Of a DNA stretch of 64,000 nucleotides, positions 52,442 through 62,068 are shown one piece after another. The translations under genes were made by a program, and so were the position numbers. Location of the stretch: the NCBI GenBank assembly GCA_036734025.1, contig DAIMZI010000002.1, positions 1 to 64,000 on the forward strand, given 5' to 3'. Positions within the stretch are counted from its first letter, which is position 1. Each line of letters starts with the position of its first letter. This DNA comes from DAIMZI01 sp036734025. GTDB lineage: Bacteria > Pseudomonadota > Alphaproteobacteria > Rhizobiales > Rhodomicrobiaceae. The notes under the pieces were generated by a model, which was given only the letters and a program-made list of their open reading frames with translations, had not been told where the DNA came from and did not search any database.

Positions 52442-53728
52442 TTGTGCGCCGCCTCATCCAGGCAAGCTTCATCGCCGCTTCGCACCGAGCCACTGCATGC
52501 GGGCTGGCTGAGCACGCCGCTGCGTGATTTTACCTGGCCTCTGGCGGCGCTTGCATGTGTCGCGTTCCTGTTCGGCGCCAGCGCCGCCGCCCGCCCACTC
52601 GCTCCACAGATCATCAATATCGAGCGGTTCTTCTGGCTGCCGGTCTATCTGCTCGTCCTGTCTTGGGGCCTGCGCGCGCCCGGCGACATGCTCGCCATGA
52701 TGCGCGAAAACCGTATCGTCGTCGCCTGGGGCCTGCTGGCGCTGCTCTCGGCCCTGTGGTCGGCCGAACCGGCGACCAGTCTTTATTTCGGCCTGCAACT
52801 CCTGATGACGGTGCTGACCGGCCTCGCCCTGTGCGCCTTCTGGCCACGCCTGCGCATCATGCAATTCGTCTTTCTCGCTTTGCTGGCCGCACAGTTCTAT
52901 TCGGTGTTCGTCGTCATGACCCTGCCGGGCTGGGGCATCGCGCCGGGGGGCGAATGGGTCGGCGCGTTCACCCACAAGAACCAGTTCGGCAGCATCATGG
53001 CGTTGCAGATCATTACCGCGAGCTGTCTGCTGCTCAATGGCTGGCGGCCGATCCTGACGGGTTCAGCGCTCGTCGGTGCGCTGGTGCTGCTTGGCCAGTC
53101 GCGCGCCGGCACGTCCATGCTGGCGCTTGCGCTGATGCTTCCTGTTCTGGGTGTTGTCATCGCCTATCGCGCCGGCAGACGAACCGGCCATCTGGTGTGT
53201 GCGTCGGGCCTGCTTGGGGCGGCTGCGCTTGGTGTCGCGATGGCTGGCGGCTTTGACATCCTCGATGCGGTGCTGGCAAAGCTGGGCAAGGACAGCACGC
53301 TCACCGGACGCACGCTCCTGTGGGATTATGGCGTGGACGCAGTTTATGCGAGCCCGTGGGTCGGACATGGCTACAAGGCGTTCTGGCATGCCGAACAGGC
53401 TGCGGTGTTCAATCTGCGCTATGCCATCGGCCATGACGTCGATTTCTTCCATAACAACATCCTGGAAGTGGCGGTCGCGTTCGGGATGCTCGGTCCCTTG
53501 CTGCTGATTGCCGGACTGGCTCTGGCGGGCCTGCGCTCGCTTCGCTACGCGGCAGAACCTGGCGGCGCATCCTTGTGGCCGCTCGCAATAGTCCTGTTCA
53601 TATGCGCTTATGCGATGGCGGAAAATCCGCTGTTTGAAAACCATGGCTTCATCCAGCTCTTGTTTGTCGTGGCGCTTTGTGCACGCGGCAGCCTCGTTGC
53701 CCGAACATCGGGCGAGGCAGCACGATGA
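52442..53728 (+). CDS. O-antigen ligase/polymerase family protein (Wzy-like)
   Basis: The 428-residue polytopic inner-membrane protein has about 11 transmembrane segments and the Wzy_C-type motif region: GEWVGAFTHKNQFGS (H/N rich), LLGQSRAGTSMLAL and TLLWDYGVDAVYASPWVGHGY. It likely polymerises repeat units of the EPS. No ATG lies before the first helix; the TTG at 52442 is the best start, but its ribosome site is weak. The stop overlaps the next ATG (ATGA). Confidence 0.82.
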   Translation: MCAASSRQASSPLRTEPLHAGWLSTPLRDFTWPLAALACVAFLFGASAAARPLAPQIINIERFFWLPVYLLVLSWGLRAPGDMLAMMRENRIVVAWGLLALLSALWSAEPATSLYFGLQLLMTVLTGLALCAFWPRLRIMQFVFLALLAAQFYSVFVVMTLPGWGIAPGGEWVGAFTHKNQFGSIMALQIITASCLLLNGWRPILTGSALVGALVLLGQSRAGTSMLALALMLPVLGVVIAYRAGRRTGHLVCASGLLGAAALGVAMAGGFDILDAVLAKLGKDSTLTGRTLLWDYGVDAVYASPWVGHGYKAFWHAEQAAVFNLRYAIGHDVDFFHNNILEVAVAFGMLGPLLLIAGLALAGLRSLRYAAEPGGASLWPLAIVLFICAYAMAENPLFENHGFIQLLFVVALCARGSLVARTSGEAAR

Positions 53729-54948
53729 GCGGGGTTCTGGACCATCTTCATGGGCACACGTTCGAGGCTGAAATGTGCCGGGCACCGGGGCTGCGGATCG
53801 CCTTCTTCGGCCATGACAATCATGACAGCGCTATCGCCAAGCGGGTGCAGGCCTTGAGAAGCGCCGGCGCGCAGGTGCTGAGCCTGATGTTCACGCGCCG
53901 CGGCGCAACTCGGGGGGCGCGCGGCCTGGAAGAGATCGATGTGGATCTCGGCCCGCGCCGGGATGGCCAGCTGCTGCGCCGCATTCCCCGTCTGCTTGGC
54001 GCGCTAACCCGCCTGTTTGCCCACCGGGCGGAGCTTGGCAAATGCAACCTGTTCCTTGCCCGCAATCTCGACATGCTGGTGCTTGCCATATTGGCGAGAC
54101 TGATCGGCTTTTCGCGCACGCCGATCGTTTATGAGGTGCTCGACATTCACCGCACAATGCTTGGCCCAAGCCGCACGGCCCGGCTCATGCGCTTCATGGA
54201 GCGCCGTGCGCTGGCGCACGTGGCGATGCTGGTCGTGAGCTCGCCCGATTACATCGATCATTACTTCACGCCCATCCAGGGCTATCGAGGACGCTGGTGG
54301 CTGATGGAAAACAAGCTCGGACCGGCAGCACCTGCGCGGCCAGCGATGTCGCATGCCTGTACGCTAGGGCCGCCATGGCGCATCGGCTGGTTCGGCGTAC
54401 TCAAATGCCGCCGCAGCCTTGCGATCCTGCGTGAGATCAGCAGCCGGCTTGGGGACGGTGTACAAATTCATATCGCCGGGATCATCGCGCCGAGCGTGCT
54501 GCCGCCGCACCTCATCGAAGAGGCCTGCACCGCACATGACAACATCGAATTTACCGGCTCTTATGCTCATCCCGGTGATTTGCCGCGGCTTTATGGCGGG
54601 GTTCATTTCGTCTGGGCGGCCGATTTTCTCGATGAGGGCGCTAATTCCGCATGGTGCCTGCCGAACCGCGTCTATGAGGGCGGCGCCTACGGTGCGCTGG
54701 CACTGTGCGCACAAGGAAACGCGACCGCGCGGATGGTCGAGCGCCACGGTATCGGGCTGAGCTTTGCCGAGCCGCTGGAAGACACGGTGCCAGAGGCGCT
54801 CGCGGCGCTTGATGAAGATACATTCGTGCGCCTGCGCCGCCGGCTGCTGGATGCTGATCCGGCCATCTTCCGCGATCTGGGCGACACAAAAGCCCTTCTT
54901 GCCGAATTCGCCAGTCTCGTTGCGGCACCGCTGGCGGCGCGGCCATGA
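53725..54948 (+). CDS. Glycosyltransferase, GT4-like (ExoL-like)
   Basis: The 407-residue protein lies between the Wzy and GH16 genes and overlaps each by 4 bp. It has a GT-B layout: an N-terminal half with RIAFFGHDNHDSAIAKRV, a central VYEVLDIHRTM and a C-terminal half with IGWFGVLKCRRSLAI, EFTGSYAHPGDLPRLY and the NRVYEGGAYGALALC segment that fits the EX7E-type region. ExoL in S. meliloti is encoded beside exoK (GH16), which this mirrors. Activity is inferred. Confidence 0.75.
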   Translation: MSGVLDHLHGHTFEAEMCRAPGLRIAFFGHDNHDSAIAKRVQALRSAGAQVLSLMFTRRGATRGARGLEEIDVDLGPRRDGQLLRRIPRLLGALTRLFAHRAELGKCNLFLARNLDMLVLAILARLIGFSRTPIVYEVLDIHRTMLGPSRTARLMRFMERRALAHVAMLVVSSPDYIDHYFTPIQGYRGRWWLMENKLGPAAPARPAMSHACTLGPPWRIGWFGVLKCRRSLAILREISSRLGDGVQIHIAGIIAPSVLPPHLIEEACTAHDNIEFTGSYAHPGDLPRLYGGVHFVWAADFLDEGANSAWCLPNRVYEGGAYGALALCAQGNATARMVERHGIGLSFAEPLEDTVPEALAALDEDTFVRLRRRLLDADPAIFRDLGDTKALLAEFASLVAAPLAARP

Positions 54949-55736
54949 GGGGTGTCGGGATTGCCATGATCGCCGGCCTTTGCATCGCCGCCTACACTCC
55001 CGCACGGGACGCGCACATCGGCGCATCGTTCATCGATCGGTTCGAGCGCCTTGATCCGGAACGCTGGCTCATCTCGGATGGCTGGAGAAATGCCGAATGG
55101 CAAGAGTGCGTCTTTTCATCGGCCAATGTGGACTTTGTGGGAAACGCGCTCAGGCTTCGCATCGACACAGCCGGAAGCGGCGACCATGGCCATGCCTGCG
55201 CGGAAATCCAGACCCGCGCCTTTTACGGCTATGGCGCTTATGAAGTGCGCATGCGCGCAGCACGCAATCCCGGGATCGTCTCCGCCTTCTTCACATACAC
55301 CGGACCACAGCAGGGTGATCCCCATGACGAGATCGATTTCGAATTTCTCGGCCGTGACAGCATGCAGGTGCAGCTCAATCATTTCGCCAGAGGCGATGCC
55401 GGCGGAGCCAAGCTTATACCGCTCGGTTTTGATGCGTCGCAGGAGATGGCCGATTATGCCTTTGTCTGGCGGTTCGATTCGATAAAATGGTACGTGAACG
55501 GTCAACTGGTCCATGAGCGCCGCGATGACGGCCGCGCCGCCTTCCCGCTCCATCCAAGCAAGATCGTGCTCAGCGTGTGGAGCGGCATCGGGGTGGATGA
55601 CTGGCTTGGCCGGTTCGCTTATCCCGGCACGCCGCTCATCGCGAGCTATGAGCATGTCGCCTTCACCGGGCTTCAAGAGCCCTGCCAGTTCGCCGGCTCC
55701 ATCGTATGCGTGCTGGAAAAAAGCGGACAGTGGTGA
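54945..55736 (+). CDS. Glycoside hydrolase family 16 protein (ExoK-like)
   Basis: The 263-residue protein has a short hydrophobic N-terminus (probable signal, to about residue 17) and a GH16 beta-jelly-roll. The catalytic motif is E129-I-D131-F-E133 in HDEIDFEFLG, with E129 as nucleophile and E133 as acid/base in the family. It would cut beta-1,3/1,4 glucans in the periplasm or outside, as ExoK trims succinoglycan. It overlaps the GT4 gene by 4 bp. Confidence 0.87.
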   Translation: MRGVGIAMIAGLCIAAYTPARDAHIGASFIDRFERLDPERWLISDGWRNAEWQECVFSSANVDFVGNALRLRIDTAGSGDHGHACAEIQTRAFYGYGAYEVRMRAARNPGIVSAFFTYTGPQQGDPHDEIDFEFLGRDSMQVQLNHFARGDAGGAKLIPLGFDASQEMADYAFVWRFDSIKWYVNGQLVHERRDDGRAAFPLHPSKIVLSVWSGIGVDDWLGRFAYPGTPLIASYEHVAFTGLQEPCQFAGSIVCVLEKSGQW

Positions 55737-55742
55737 GCAGGT

Positions 55743-56717
55743 TCAGACGCGGTAATCGCGCCGATCATATTCGCGGTAGGCGCTGCCGACGGCTGCGGCG
55801 ATGAAGCCCAGCCCGCGCGCAAGGGTGAACAGGCTTGCGGTGACCCGTTCGGGCCGGCGCCAGCCATGCACAAGGCCGGCCAGGCCGACATGAAGCATAG
55901 CTGAGCCAAGGCGCGCCAGGCCGCCAACCAGATTGAGCACCCGCGCCCGCGCGCCCTGCCCGCGCATCAGCGCCTGCGCGTTTCCTGTGCGGTACCAGCG
56001 GCGCAGCAGCCAGCCCAGACGCATGCGCGCGCGTGGAACAAATTCATGAACGAGCGCGTCTTCAGCCCACATGATCGACCGGCCGCTGGCAATCAGCGCC
56101 GCAAACAAGGCCGTATCCTCACCGCCGGTGTCATTATGGCGCATATCAAACACCGCCCCGTCGCCGCGCCGCTCCAGTGCGGCCAGATCAACCAGCGCAT
56201 TGCAGGTATAGCCGCCGGGCAACTCGCCCGCCGCATTCAAGGCGCGGACATAATCCAGATGCGGCGCGTAGGCTTCACATGGCAGCCAGCGCGGCGGCGG
56301 CGCATCAAAGCAGGGGAGCACGGGCCCAATCACTGCGCTCGCGCCGGTCTCCACCATGCGGGCATGAAGCCGCTCCAGCCAGCCGGACGCAGGCGCGATG
56401 TCATCGTCGATGAACGCGCAATGGGTCGCGCCGGCCTTGAGCGCGATCGCCACCGAAGCATTGCGGCCGTGGCTCAGGCCCTTGCGCGGCTCATGCGTGC
56501 TCTCATAGGAAAAACGACTGCGCTCGGCCGCTCGCGCGATGATCGGCGCAGCGCTCGCTGCGGGGTCATTGTCAGCGACGCAGACCATGATCTGCTCGGG
56601 CTCAAGCGCGGCCAGACGCTGCCCTTCGATGGCATCGAGCAGGCGGGAGAGACCCTCGGGCCGCCGATACGTGCTGATGCAGATGGCAAGCCGCATCTTC
56701 GTGCCCGCATCCATCAT
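55743..56717 (-). CDS. Glycosyltransferase family 2 (ExoM-like)
   Basis: The 324-residue protein begins with a GT-A domain: RLAICISTYRRPEGLSRLLD, HEPRKGLSHGRNASV, AFIDDDIAP (DXD-like) and NDTGGEDTALF. Hydrophobic segments near the C-terminus suggest membrane association. ExoM-type transferases add a glucose in succinoglycan. The ATG overlaps the stop of the upstream GT2 gene (56714-57727), so both form one unit. Confidence 0.82.
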   Translation of the reverse strand: MMDAGTKMRLAICISTYRRPEGLSRLLDAIEGQRLAALEPEQIMVCVADNDPAASAAPIIARAAERSRFSYESTHEPRKGLSHGRNASVAIALKAGATHCAFIDDDIAPASGWLERLHARMVETGASAVIGPVLPCFDAPPPRWLPCEAYAPHLDYVRALNAAGELPGGYTCNALVDLAALERRGDGAVFDMRHNDTGGEDTALFAALIASGRSIMWAEDALVHEFVPRARMRLGWLLRRWYRTGNAQALMRGQGARARVLNLVGGLARLGSAMLHVGLAGLVHGWRRPERVTASLFTLARGLGFIAAAVGSAYREYDRRDYRV

Positions 56718-57727
56718 CGCTGTCCTCGCAGCCGCTTTATCACCGCCTCGCCGGCATGGCGCGCCATCAGCCACCAGCACTCAGGATGCATCAGCGCATC
56801 GCGCATTGCGCCTGCCGCATCGCCGCTGCGCGCCTTGTCGGCGACATTGGTCAGGGTGCGGGCGCGCAGCAGATCGCGGCGGTAGGCCCGTGCCGCCTCT
56901 ATGGTCTCGGGCTGATCCGCATGGCGCGTCTCCAGTGCCAGCTCATCATGCGCACCGATCAGGGCGTCGATTTGCTCCAGGCCGAGACGAAACGACTGCG
57001 AACTGGTCCTCATCCTGTAGTGATACAGGCTCTGCGAGGTGACGATGAAGCGTGCGCCGGCTTCCAGGGCACTGATCAGCAGCAGGAAGTCTTCGCCATA
57101 GGCGATCTGGCTGCGATAAGCGAGCTTGTGCTTGAGCCAGAACTGGCGCCGTATCATGGGCTTGATCGCGCCAAGCGCAGCGCCGCGGGCGCCAAACGCG
57201 CAGTTGCCGCGCATCGCTGCGGCAATGTCCACGGCAAACGAATAGGGCACGGATGCCTGGCGCACCAGATGAGCGCCGCTGCGCTGGTGATCGCCAAAGC
57301 GCTCGAAACTGTCTGCGACCATGTCTGCCCCGGCAAGCTCCGCCAACTCGATCAGTGTGCGGCTGCGCTCCGGCGCGATCATGTCGTCGCCATCAAGCAA
57401 TGACAGCCAGTGACCACGAGCGGCGGCGATCGCGCGGTTTCGTGCGCCCGATGGCCCCGTGCGGCGCCTGTTGCGCAACAAGCGGATGCGCGGCTCGCGC
57501 TCGGCAATTCGCGCCACGATATCAGGCGTGGCATCGCTGGAGCCATCATCGCTGATGATCACCTCGGTGCGCACGCCGTTCTGCGAGAGCGCGGATACTA
57601 TCGCATCCTCGATATATGGCGCGACATCGTATGTGGGGATGATGAACGACACATCGGGCATGCCCGCCCCCGCGCCCTGATCGAAGTCCGGGGTGCTCAC
57701 GACAACCGGGCCTGAAGGCATCAACAT
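56714..57727 (-). CDS. Glycosyltransferase family 2 (ExoO-like)
   Basis: The 337-residue GT-A protein has VSFIIPTYDVAPYIEDAI, EVIISDDGSSDATPDIV, WLSLLDGDDMIAPE and AYGEDFLLLISALEAG. It is most like ExoO-type transferases acting after ExoM. I chose the ATG at 57727 (AGGAAG upstream); a GTG at 57757 or the ATG at 57721 are alternatives. It is divergent from the GT2 gene at 57929. Confidence 0.8.
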   Translation of the reverse strand: MLMPSGPVVVSTPDFDQGAGAGMPDVSFIIPTYDVAPYIEDAIVSALSQNGVRTEVIISDDGSSDATPDIVARIAEREPRIRLLRNRRRTGPSGARNRAIAAARGHWLSLLDGDDMIAPERSRTLIELAELAGADMVADSFERFGDHQRSGAHLVRQASVPYSFAVDIAAAMRGNCAFGARGAALGAIKPMIRRQFWLKHKLAYRSQIAYGEDFLLLISALEAGARFIVTSQSLYHYRMRTSSQSFRLGLEQIDALIGAHDELALETRHADQPETIEAARAYRRDLLRARTLTNVADKARSGDAAGAMRDALMHPECWWLMARHAGEAVIKRLRGQR

Positions 57728-57928
57728 GGGCGCGTAACTTCCTGATGGAACCTGCACTCAAATCATCGTGGATTGCGCCTCCCTCCACAAGCTCGCTTTC
57801 CGATTGCATATGCAACCGCATATCCACCAGAAGTGGTACGGCCTCCACCGGAATGACAGGCCGGCGCAGGCGTCTTTATCCGGCTTGCCAGCAAGCACGG
57901 CTTAGATATTTCATGCGATAACTGCGCC

Positions 57929-59026
57929 ATGAGCAAAGATCCCGAACAGCATCTCATCGATGTGCTTCTGCCGGTCTATAACGGCGAGGCGACCATTGCC
58001 GAGACCCTGAATTCGATACTTGCCCAGAGCGAGCCGCGCTTTCGCGTGCTGGTGATCGATGATGGCTCCAGCGATGCGACGGCGCAGCTGGTGCGTGGCT
58101 TTGCCAGACGTGATGCGCGCATTGAACTGATCGAAAAGGCGAACAGCGGGCTGGTCGATACACTCAATCTTGGCCTAGGGCGCACACGCGCGCCTTTCAT
58201 TGCGCGCCACGACAGCGACGATATCTCATATCCAGACAGGTTCGCGCATCAGCTCGCACGGCTTGAGCGCGAACCCGGCGCCGTCGCTGTCGCAGGCGCG
58301 TGCATCCACATCGACGCGCAGGGCGCACCCACCGGCACACGCTATGATCCGCCCGATCCCGCAACAGCCGATCCCTGGGCGCTGCCTTCAAGCGAGCCTT
58401 ATCTGCTGCACCCATTCCTTATGCTCAGACGCGATGCCCTCATGCGCCTTGGCGGATACCGTCATGTCTGCCATGCCGAAGATACCGATCTTTACTGGCG
58501 GTTGCGCGAGGTGGGGCGTCTGATCAATCTGCGCGAGGACATGGGCAAGATGCGCCTGCACGGCGCGAGCGTCTCAAATGCCTCGCCACTCAACGGGCGG
58601 ATCATGGCGATCCATTCCCAGCTTGCCGCCATATCGGCGCGCCGGCGCGCGCACGGTGAGCCCGACCTGACGTTCGCGCCCGGCCGCCTCGCCGCGTTCA
58701 AGGCCGCGCGCGCATTCGCCACGATGCTTGCGCTCGCCGGCACGCAGTTGAGCGAGCCCGAGCGCGAGTGGCTCAAGCTGGCGGCTTCGGTAAAGCTGCT
58801 CGAACTCGCCAGCGGGCGCATGTATGAACTGGAAATCGAGGATTGCCACACCATCCGCGATGTCTATCTCGGCTTGAGCCATGCCCAGCTTCGCGGCCGG
58901 TGCATTGGCAACTGGGCCTATCGCACCACACTCATTCGACTGGTCCGCAAGGGCCTGCTGGCACGGGCGGGCGCGCTCTTTCATGCACCGCTGGCGGTAC
59001 GCGTGGCGCTGCTGCGATTGTTGTGA
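57929..59026 (+). CDS. Glycosyltransferase family 2 (ExoU/ExoW-like)
   Basis: The 365-residue protein has DVLLPVYNGEATIAETLNSI, VLVIDDGSSDATAQLV, FIARHDSDDISYPDRF and HAEDTDLYWRL. The acidic DSDD pair fits metal-dependent transfer from a nucleotide sugar. A C-terminal helical part follows. It is separated by 8 bp from the convergent Wzx stop. Linkage specificity is not readable. Confidence 0.82.
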   Translation: MSKDPEQHLIDVLLPVYNGEATIAETLNSILAQSEPRFRVLVIDDGSSDATAQLVRGFARRDARIELIEKANSGLVDTLNLGLGRTRAPFIARHDSDDISYPDRFAHQLARLEREPGAVAVAGACIHIDAQGAPTGTRYDPPDPATADPWALPSSEPYLLHPFLMLRRDALMRLGGYRHVCHAEDTDLYWRLREVGRLINLREDMGKMRLHGASVSNASPLNGRIMAIHSQLAAISARRRAHGEPDLTFAPGRLAAFKAARAFATMLALAGTQLSEPEREWLKLAASVKLLELASGRMYELEIEDCHTIRDVYLGLSHAQLRGRCIGNWAYRTTLIRLVRKGLLARAGALFHAPLAVRVALLRLL

Positions 59027-59034
59027 GGGCTGGT

Positions 59035-60519
59035 TCAGGAGAGCTTGCCCGCCTTGGGATCGCTGACGCCGCGCTGACGGATGCGCCTTGCCAGCAGCTG
59101 TCCCAACTCGCGAATATGCGCCTTGATGGGATGGGCGCTCACCCATACGCCCATGAACCAGCCAGCCGCCGCCAGTCCCACCGCGACAAGAGCGAGCGTC
59201 AGCCCGAAATCAAGCCGCCAGCCCATCGAGCCGATGAGCATCAACGGGCCAGCTACCGTCATGGCGAGCACCAGAGTGCTTTTCTCCAGTGCACGCCACA
59301 TCTCCACCCAGCTGAAGGGCGCGCTCCGGCGGATCAGCCAGAGCGAGAGCATCAGCTCCAGCGCCACGGTGGCAAAACGGCTGAGTGCAGCGGCGATCAG
59401 ACCGAACTGGGCCGCCGCCACGAAGATCGCCAGCGAGCCCGGCAACAAGATGAGTTGCAAGATCATGGCGCGGCGCACGGCGCCCGAGACGATCAGGGCT
59501 GAGAATGTCAGTTCGACGGAGAAATGCAGCGCCTGCGCAAGCGCGAGTATCTGCACCAGCGGGACCACATCCAGCCAGCGCGGTCCAAGCATCACCAGCA
59601 CCACGGGATAGGCCAGGATCGCCAGCATGACCATCGCCGGCGCGTGAATGACACTGATATAGGAAACCGCGCGCAGGAAATCTGCCTTCAGCTCGCTGCC
59701 GGCGCGCGACTGGGCGGCCAGAGCCGGCAGGATGACCATGTTGAACCCGCCCAGCAGCGCCCGGCGCGGCAGGTTGCAGATCGTTGAAGCCCGCTGAAAA
59801 AGCCCTACCGCACGTGCATCCATCATCCGGCCGAGAATGAGAAACGGAAGCTGCTCATGCAGGTCCATCAGGATCTGCGTCGATGCTTCATAGCGCCCAA
59901 AGGCCATGAAATGCCGCCATTGCGCCAGGCTGGGGCGAAAGACCCAATAATCGCGGCGCGCATAAAGCAGCATCAGCAGGCCGGTCGCGCCCGATGCGAG
60001 CGAGGCCCAGGCAAAGCTCATGTAGCTGGCCCCCAGGACCGCAAGCGTGATCGCCAGCGCCGCATAGATCGTGATGGTGGTCAGATTGATGACGGCGATC
60101 GTGCCAAAGGCCATGTCGCGGCGCAAAAGCGCATAGAGCGGCGCGACGAACGGGCCGAACAGGTAGCACACTGCCGCCACTATCAGATAGGCCTCAAGGC
60201 CGGGCATTTCATAAAAAGCCGCGATCGGCCCTGCCAGCAGCACGAGCACGCCGGCAAAAGCGAGCGTGAGCAGGGCCGTCACGGTGAATGCGCTGCGCAG
60301 CCGCTCGCGAACCAGTTCGCGCTCCTGCACGATATAGCTGCCGGCGCCGAATTCGCGCAGCGTTTCCGCCAGCGCCAGTGCGGCCATGCCGATCACCGCA
60401 ACGCCAAATTCGGCCGGGCCGAGCAGGCGGGCGATGATGAATGTCGTCACCAGATTGATGATCAGGACGACGTAACGCTCGCCCGAGGCCAGAATAACCG
60501 CACGCCTGATGCCGCTCAT
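59035..60519 (-). CDS. Oligosaccharide flippase (Wzx/ExoT-like)
   Basis: The 494-residue inner-membrane protein has 12 or more predicted transmembrane helices with the typical MOP flippase start (FIIARLLGPAEFGVAVIGM). It should move lipid-linked repeat units across the inner membrane before polymerisation by the Wzy protein. It lies downstream of the GT2 gene at 60656-61621 with about 136 bp between. Confidence 0.86.
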   Translation of the reverse strand: MSGIRRAVILASGERYVVLIINLVTTFIIARLLGPAEFGVAVIGMAALALAETLREFGAGSYIVQERELVRERLRSAFTVTALLTLAFAGVLVLLAGPIAAFYEMPGLEAYLIVAAVCYLFGPFVAPLYALLRRDMAFGTIAVINLTTITIYAALAITLAVLGASYMSFAWASLASGATGLLMLLYARRDYWVFRPSLAQWRHFMAFGRYEASTQILMDLHEQLPFLILGRMMDARAVGLFQRASTICNLPRRALLGGFNMVILPALAAQSRAGSELKADFLRAVSYISVIHAPAMVMLAILAYPVVLVMLGPRWLDVVPLVQILALAQALHFSVELTFSALIVSGAVRRAMILQLILLPGSLAIFVAAAQFGLIAAALSRFATVALELMLSLWLIRRSAPFSWVEMWRALEKSTLVLAMTVAGPLMLIGSMGWRLDFGLTLALVAVGLAAAGWFMGVWVSAHPIKAHIRELGQLLARRIRQRGVSDPKAGKLS

Positions 60520-60600
60520 GAGCCTCGTTCACCCCGGCTTGACGCGGACATGATCCGTCCGCCATACAAGGCTTTAAGTGGTTGCACCGCTCGTGTGAAT

Positions 60601-60615
60601 ACCACCTTTGGTGGT
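60601..60615. other. Small perfect stem-loop between GT2 and Wzx genes
   Basis: ACCACC and GGTGGT pair over 6 bp around a TTT loop in the gap between the GT2 gene and the flippase gene. There is no T-run on the transcribed strand, so it is not a typical terminator. Confidence 0.5.
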
Positions 60616-60655
60616 GGTCGCACCAGGCTGACATGACCGACCCGGCTTCATGGTG

Positions 60656-61621
60656 TCAGCCTTGTGGGAACTGGTTCCAGCGCGCGCGCCGGCCGATCTT
60701 GCGCAGCGCATAATCGCCAAGCGCATCGACAAAGTCGACAAGGCCGGGCGCCCGGTCGGCCTCGTTAAGCTTGCGCATGTGCGCCTGAAACGCCCTAGCA
60801 TTGCCATGGCCGAACAGCCAGACCAGCAGCCGGCCGAGATGATGCCGGCGAAAGCGGCGCTTGTAGCTGGCGAATTCCTCGCGAGCCATGACCTTCGGCC
60901 CATAGAGATTGACGACGTGTAGCCAGTCGAAATAGTTGGAATGGCTGTGGCTGACGACGCTTTGCGAGACCGAGCCCGAATGCAGCCTCGTCCATCCCAG
61001 CGGCTCATGAACAAAGCCGAACCGGGCGCCCGGCTGGGACAGCAAGAAGAAGCTGGCCTCCAGATCAATGCCGAGAAGCGATGTGTCGAAAAAGGTCTGC
61101 CGCAGCGAGGCCGCGCTGGTGCGATAGAGAAAATGAGGCGGATCGAGCCCCTTGCCGAGCAAGGTCTGGCGGATCACCTCACTACCCTCAAAGAGGTTGC
61201 GCTCGCCGGGCCAACCCAGCTGATCCACACCATCTTGTGTTTCGCGCTGACTGCCGACGATAGTGATCCGCGGATCGGTCTCGCCAAGTGCGACCATCTT
61301 TTCGATGGCACCCTCAGGCATGGTGTCATCGGCGCACAGGATACGGAAATAGTCGCTGCCCGGCGCGCCGAGCGCCACCAGCCGGTTCCAGTTATCAGCA
61401 AGCGGCAGCAGCGCGGGATTGGTCAGATGGATCACCGGCACTCGCAGAGCGCTGAAGCGGGCGATTATTGCGCCGGTATCATCCGTGCTCGCATTGTCGA
61501 GCACGACATGAACAAGATTTCCATAGCTCTGCGCCTGCACCGAGGCCATCGCCTCGGCCAGATAGGCCCCACCATTGTACACCGGAGTAAGGATAGCCAC
61601 GAGCGGCGGGCTGCTGGTCAT
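60656..61621 (-). CDS. Glycosyltransferase family 2 (ExoW/ExoU-like)
   Basis: The 321-residue protein has VAILTPVYNGGAYLAEAMAS, HVVLDNASTDDTGAII, DYFRILCADDTMPEGA and a late acidic/Arg region (RLHSGSVS). The start at 61621 (MTSSPPL) has GGGAG about 9 nt upstream; longer frames add unrelated leader. It is the sixth non-priming transferase of the cluster, giving with ExoY a set of seven, as in succinoglycan. Confidence 0.8.
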   Translation of the reverse strand: MTSSPPLVAILTPVYNGGAYLAEAMASVQAQSYGNLVHVVLDNASTDDTGAIIARFSALRVPVIHLTNPALLPLADNWNRLVALGAPGSDYFRILCADDTMPEGAIEKMVALGETDPRITIVGSQRETQDGVDQLGWPGERNLFEGSEVIRQTLLGKGLDPPHFLYRTSAASLRQTFFDTSLLGIDLEASFFLLSQPGARFGFVHEPLGWTRLHSGSVSQSVVSHSHSNYFDWLHVVNLYGPKVMAREEFASYKRRFRRHHLGRLLVWLFGHGNARAFQAHMRKLNEADRAPGLVDFVDALGDYALRKIGRRARWNQFPQG

Positions 61622-61795
61622 GATCTTGCGCTCCCGGCGCGGCAACATGGATGATTTCGGGACAGTGTTAACCTGGTCTTGGTACTGGCCGGCGATAAGC
61701 AATGCACGCGCCTGAAGACGCGATATGATGGCTTCATCAGCAACGGTTCACCCATATCGGGCTCGGCCGGTAAAAGGCACAGGCAGGACAGTGTG

Positions 61796-62068
61796 ATGGA
61801 ACTCTTGATCGGCTCGATTGTCGGAGCTTCATGCGGGCTCAGGTTCAGAGGATACATCTTGCTACCTGTCTTCGGGCTCGCGATGGTGGTGATTGTGGCA
61901 ATCGGGCGTCGTGCTGATACTGGCGCGGCCGACATGCTGGCCGCATCAGCCCTGTTCGCGATTTCCTTGCAGGTGGCCTATTTCGCTGCCGCCTGCTTGA
62001 GCCAGATGTCCTTCAACCCGTCTGGTCCGTGCGCATCACAGCCGGGATCGTCGCCAGCAAGATCTTGA
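61796..62068 (+). CDS. Small hypothetical membrane protein
   Basis: The 90-residue protein starts MELLIGSIVGASCGLRFRGY and has about three hydrophobic helices (to about residue 70). A polar tail overlaps the convergent exoY gene by 56 bp. Similar small membrane proteins (GLRF... then ALQ-GYL-like ends) are widespread in rhizobia, as I recall. A role near exoY, such as repression like ExoX, would be speculation. Confidence 0.55.
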   Translation: MELLIGSIVGASCGLRFRGYILLPVFGLAMVVIVAIGRRADTGAADMLAASALFAISLQVAYFAAACLSQMSFNPSGPCASQPGSSPARS

